Assembly (NCBI GenBank): GCA_005883855.1
Contig: VBAU01000029.1
Span: forward strand, 525-7,688
From: Bacteroidota bacterium
GTDB lineage: Bacteria > Bacteroidota > Bacteroidia > Chitinophagales > Chitinophagaceae
Reading direction: 5' to 3'
Length of the DNA: 7,164 nucleotides
Shown here: piece after piece, positions 5,740 through 7,164 of the stretch
Numbering within the stretch: position 1 is the first letter of the stretch
Layout of the letters: the number at the start of each line of letters is the position of its first letter
Notes under the pieces: generated by a model
What the model was told of the DNA's origin: nothing
The model's database searches: none
Seen by the model: the letters and a program-made list of their open reading frames with translations, nothing else
Position numbers and translations under genes: made by a program

Positions 5740-6753
5740 GTGAAGAAAAAACTGTTCACCATACTTCAGTACCTGTTATTCCTTGGCCTGGGAATTTTTC
5801 TCGCCTGGTGGTCTTTGAAGGATCTTGATCATGAAAAAAGAATCCAGATAAGAACTTCATTGAATCACGCCAGGTACTGGCTTATCATACCGGTGTTCTG
5901 CATCTTAATATTAAGTCACCTGGCGAGAGCGCTGCGTTGGAAGTTGCTGATCGATTCCCTCGGTTACCGGCCAAGAACGGAAAACACCTTTTTCGCGGTG
6001 ATGGTGGGCTACCTCACGAACCAGGCCGTACCTCGATTGGGTGAAATATTGAAATGTACTTTGCTGGCCCGGTATGAAAAAGTTCCTGCAGACAAATTGA
6101 TCGGCACAATTATTCTTGAGAGAATCATTGATGCGATCAGTTTGCTCTCCATTTTTGCAATTACCCTTGCCATACAGCCGCACCTTTATACCGATCTTAT
6201 CAATGCATTTTTTCATTCGCCGCGTGATCCGGCCAGGAAACGCATTCCCGGTTATATCATTGCTGCTATTATTGTGGGTCTTATTGCTGTCATCATGCTT
6301 TTATGGATGCTCATTAAAAAGAAAACATTTGCCGATGCATTAGACGTTTTCAAAAGAATTGCAAATAGTGTTTGGCAAGGGGTCAGCGCGGTACAACATT
6401 TAAAAAGAAGGGGCTTGTTTTTGTTGTATACTCTTGCCCTCTGGACTCTTTATCTTCTTGGGGGTTATATTGGTTTTTACGCTTTACGCGAGACGCAACA
6501 GTACGGAATAAAAGAAGCGTTCGCCGTGCTGTCTGCGGGAAGTATTGGCATGATTGCAACACCGGGCGGAATCGGCGCTTATGCACTGCTGCTGAAAAAA
6601 ACGATGGAGCTCTATGGATTGCAGGAAGGTGTTGCATTGGCCTTTGGGTGGATACTGTGGCTGGTACAAACCTTTGTGATCCTCATCGGGGGATTATTTA
6701 GTTTTGTGGCGATCCCGTATTTCAATAAAAAAAATATTCCTGAAACGGCCTGA
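5740..6753 (+). CDS. Flippase-like integral membrane protein, lysylphosphatidylglycerol-synthase TM (UPF0104) family
   Basis: The 337-residue, very hydrophobic protein has about eight predicted membrane segments (roughly 6-24, 47-64, 81-95, 123-145, 171-192, 225-247, 259-284 and 298-325). Two family signatures are present: QAVPRLGEILKCTLLARYEKVP at 95-116, the P-R-x-G-E motif, and GMIATPGGIGAYALLLKK at 270-287, the PGG-x-G motif. This matches the membrane domain of MprF and the AglD2-like proteins, without MprF's C-terminal aminoacyl transferase domain. Relatives flip or handle lipids or lipid-linked sugars; the substrate here is unknown. The start is GTG: an in-frame TAG at 5731-5733 sits two codons upstream and no other start precedes the first membrane segment. 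Its end overlaps the predicted start of the nucleotidyltransferase gene by 14 bases, which suggests translational coupling and a shared envelope-glycan role. Confidence 0.9.
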   Translation: MKKKLFTILQYLLFLGLGIFLAWWSLKDLDHEKRIQIRTSLNHARYWLIIPVFCILILSHLARALRWKLLIDSLGYRPRTENTFFAVMVGYLTNQAVPRLGEILKCTLLARYEKVPADKLIGTIILERIIDAISLLSIFAITLAIQPHLYTDLINAFFHSPRDPARKRIPGYIIAAIIVGLIAVIMLLWMLIKKKTFADALDVFKRIANSVWQGVSAVQHLKRRGLFLLYTLALWTLYLLGGYIGFYALRETQQYGIKEAFAVLSAGSIGMIATPGGIGAYALLLKKTMELYGLQEGVALAFGWILWLVQTFVILIGGLFSFVAIPYFNKKNIPETA

Positions 6754-7164
6754 GATCATATCGAATAAAATTTTTACGCAGCCTCAACTTCTGCAAACCA
6801 TTGCGCAATGGAAGGTGCTTGATAAGACCATTGCTTTTACAAATGGTGTATTCGACATCCTGCATCCCGGCCATATTTTTTCATTGTCACAGGCTGCTAA
6901 AGAAGCTGATTATTTAATTGTCGGGCTAAATTCGGATGACTCTGTAAAAAGACTAAAAGGGAGCGGCAGGCCGATCAACAACCAGGAATCAAGATCGTTG
7001 ATTCTTGCTGCATTGCTTATGGTTGATGCCGTTGTCATTTTCGAAGAAGACACTCCGCTTGAGCTCATCAACGCTCTTCGACCAGATGTATTAGTTAAAG
7101 GCGGTGACTATACTATTGAGCAAATTGTTGGCGCCAAAGAAGTGATTACTAATGGAGGAAGAGT
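6740..7164 (+). CDS. rfaE2: RfaE2/HldE-C-like nucleotidyltransferase (heptose-1-phosphate adenylyltransferase type), 3' end beyond window
   Basis: An uninterrupted frame to the window edge encodes the cytidylyltransferase-like fold of the HldE C-terminal half. Seen are TNGVFDILHPGH with the HxGH nucleotide motif (residues 42-45 counted from 6740), LIVGLNSDDSVKRLKG (59-74), RPINNQESR (77-85), VIFEEDTPLELI (99-110), LVKGGDY (118-124) and the family ending begun by GAKEVITNGGR. Homologues activate D-glycero-beta-D-manno-heptose 1-phosphate with ATP for LPS core; related enzymes use other sugar or glycerol phosphates, so the substrate is inferred. About 141 residues are present of the roughly 160 usual, and no kinase domain precedes it. 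The start is uncertain. The N-terminal stretch EIISNKIFT before the core looks family-like as I recall it, yet has no ATG, GTG or TTG; the best candidate is CTG at 6740. A GTG at 6815 would remove that stretch but keep the catalytic core. Confidence 0.88.
   Translation, partial: MKRPEIISNKIFTQPQLLQTIAQWKVLDKTIAFTNGVFDILHPGHIFSLSQAAKEADYLIVGLNSDDSVKRLKGSGRPINNQESRSLILAALLMVDAVVIFEEDTPLELINALRPDVLVKGGDYTIEQIVGAKEVITNGGR

Noticed and set aside
5580..5828. Small plus-strand ORF of 82 residues with an FGFRIS...LLPIAYC stretch and an LLSCS lipobox-like string
   Set aside because: The first half is a translation of the heptamer repeats and the second half is an out-of-frame reading of the flippase-like gene. 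It is not a supported gene.

Overview
The window reads as an ordinary chromosomal segment of a Bacteroidota bacterium, most likely of the Chitinophagaceae type. Three things point there: a DUF4270 lipoprotein (a family I know only from Bacteroidota), a half-length 'glycogen/starch synthase' of the Bacteroidota kind beside panC, and several TAnnTTTG-type -7 promoter motifs with no Shine-Dalgarno sequence before the genes. No mobile element, CRISPR array, tRNA or rRNA is visible.

Left part, minus strand (41-4582). Read in transcription order, this half holds a degenerate GT5-like protein (3764-4582), a DUF4270 lipoprotein (2281-3699), metK for S-adenosylmethionine synthetase (919-2178) and rlmB for a 23S rRNA 2'-O-ribose methyltransferase (41-841). 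MetK makes the methyl donor that RlmB uses. A strong 11-bp hairpin lies between metK and rlmB. TAnnTTTG motifs stand upstream of the GT5 gene, metK and (very close) rlmB, so there are probably several transcription units.

Right part, plus strand (4684-7164). panC (pantothenate synthetase) diverges from the GT5-like gene across a gap of about 100 bp. After panC comes a 204-bp non-coding stretch. It carries three successive blocks of different degenerate 7-bp tandem repeats and then a TACCTTTG promoter motif. Next is a GTG-started, polytopic flippase-like protein of the lysylphosphatidylglycerol-synthase TM family. It overlaps the start of a stand-alone RfaE2/HldE-C type nucleotidyltransferase that runs off the window. 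The last two genes fit an envelope-glycan or LPS-core role.

The points most worth a second look are the GT5-like protein, which has lost both the C-terminal Rossmann domain and the recognisable catalytic motifs; the compound heptamer repeat; the absence of panD, which I would expect after panC; and the nucleotidyltransferase, whose conserved N-terminus has no ATG, GTG or TTG start. I saw no convincing wholly new multi-gene system.
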